DNA of 64,000 nt from Porphyridium purpureum (lineage: Eukaryota > Rhodophyta > Bangiophyceae > Porphyridiales > Porphyridiaceae): contig VRMN01000010.1 of NCBI GenBank assembly GCA_008690995.1, positions 372,001 to 436,000 of the forward strand, given 5' to 3'. How positions within the stretch are numbered: the stretch's first letter is position 1; the number at the start of each line of letters is the position of its first letter. The translations under genes were made by a program, and so were the position numbers. A model generated the notes under the pieces. It saw nothing but the letters and a program-made list of their open reading frames with translations, searched no databases and was not told the origin of the DNA. Of the stretch, positions 63,630 through 64,000 are shown in pieces.

Positions 63630-64000
63630 ATGAACAGACGGTCGAGGATGCTCGTGGACGTTATGCGTGCGTGCAGGTGGGTGATTGTGCTTCTGCTGCT
63701 GGTCTGCTGCGGTCGCGCTGGAGCAACATCAAACTCGTCGGATTCAAGCGTCGCTCGGCAAGACAACACGCGCCCGGAGCAGGTGGATAATGTGATTTTG
63801 AGTACTTCAGGGCAAAAGGGCACGGCAGATGGAATTTTGGCGGAGCAATCGGTGATATCGCTCACACAATCCGCAGCGGCGCTTGCGAATGAGTCACTTC
63901 AGCACCAGACTCGTCTCCCTTCCAATGTGGGCAAGAGCTGCGATCGTGCGTCGGATTGCAGTCCGAGGAAACGGACATGGACGTCTGCCGAGGCACTGGC
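63630..64000 (+). CDS. Partial gene: secreted or membrane-anchored protein, cut by right edge
   Basis: An open frame from the ATG at 63630 to the window end (123 full codons, no stop). The N-terminus is MNRRSRMLVDVMRACRW followed by a strong hydrophobic segment (VIVLLLLVCCGRAGA), a clear signal peptide or type II anchor. The following 90 residues are Ser/Thr/Gln/Asn-rich, low complexity, with one NSS and one NES sequon, then a pair of cysteines (KSCDRASDCS). That is the usual layout of a stem region before a lumenal or extracellular domain, which would lie outside the window. Function cannot be given. A second in-frame Met at residue 7 is an alternative start. Confidence 0.65.
   Translation, partial: MNRRSRMLVDVMRACRWVIVLLLLVCCGRAGATSNSSDSSVARQDNTRPEQVDNVILSTSGQKGTADGILAEQSVISLTQSAAALANESLQHQTRLPSNVGKSCDRASDCSPRKRTWTSAEAL

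Overview
The window looks like nuclear DNA of a compact, intron-poor photosynthetic eukaryote, most likely a unicellular red alga of the Porphyridium type. The reasoning is as follows. Genes have clear eukaryotic identities (PEX3, Rpt2, CNOT4, a Nup88-like nucleoporin, a UBX cofactor, PP2C, a tRNA-Ile(AAU) with eukaryotic control regions). Almost every protein is a single uninterrupted frame. Several proteins point to a plastid: a YidD homologue with an N-terminal extension, a cyclophilin with a twin-arginine lumen signal, a VOC protein with a presequence, and the deazaflavin-chromophore enzyme CofG. A sulfotransferase and a double-domain glycosyltransferase fit a cell that makes sulfated polysaccharide. 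The species is an inference; nothing here names it. I saw no rRNA, CRISPR array, transposon or viral relic.

Layout. 1-5400: an orphan secreted protein, a poorly coding stretch, then cysteinyl-tRNA synthetase. 5.8-14.6 kb: a helical-repeat (PPR-like) protein, a DAO-family oxidoreductase with a striking tandem promoter, a CRAL-TRIO protein, a sulfotransferase and a trehalose-phosphatase. 16.5-24.4 kb: a mitochondrial glutamate-type carrier, PEX3, a GNAT acetyltransferase, malic enzyme and a UBXN7-like protein. 25.6-41.7 kb: CNOT4-like E3 ligase, the glycosyltransferase fusion, lumenal cyclophilin, Nup88-like protein, a secreted Cys-rich protein and proteasomal Rpt2. 41.9-50.3 kb: tRNA-Ile, a polyQ zinc-finger protein, a giant coiled-coil protein, DUF1499, CofG and an ankyrin protein. 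52.7-64 kb: PP2C, a small acidic protein, YidD, a penta-EF-hand protein, a VOC protein, a second ankyrin paralogue, a two-RRM protein, and the start of a secreted protein cut by the right edge.

The genes do not form one pathway. They group loosely into protein quality control and ubiquitin (UBX, CNOT4, Rpt2), organelle biogenesis and transport (PEX3, carrier, YidD, cyclophilin), carbohydrate and cell-surface work (sulfotransferase, glycosyltransferase, trehalose-phosphatase, secreted Cys-rich proteins), and light or redox chemistry (CofG, malic enzyme, DAO, VOC).

The most unusual content is in the intergenic DNA. A box GTACAGT (usually GGTACAGT or TGTACAGT on the coding strand) recurs 100-350 bp upstream of many start codons, sometimes in pairs or fours, and at 25220-25406 it is amplified into 17 tandem 11-bp units in front of the CNOT4 gene. 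A second composite module, GAGAAACCCT - 5 nt - GTAA(A)CCGAT, occurs three times, twice inside a 91-bp tandem duplication in front of the oxidoreductase and once in front of the partial gene at the right edge. 8-bp phased arrays built on CCGA flank GTACAGT boxes at two loci. Start codons below are the first in-frame ATG of each frame; where an open frame extends further upstream only through non-ATG codons, I did not use the extension.
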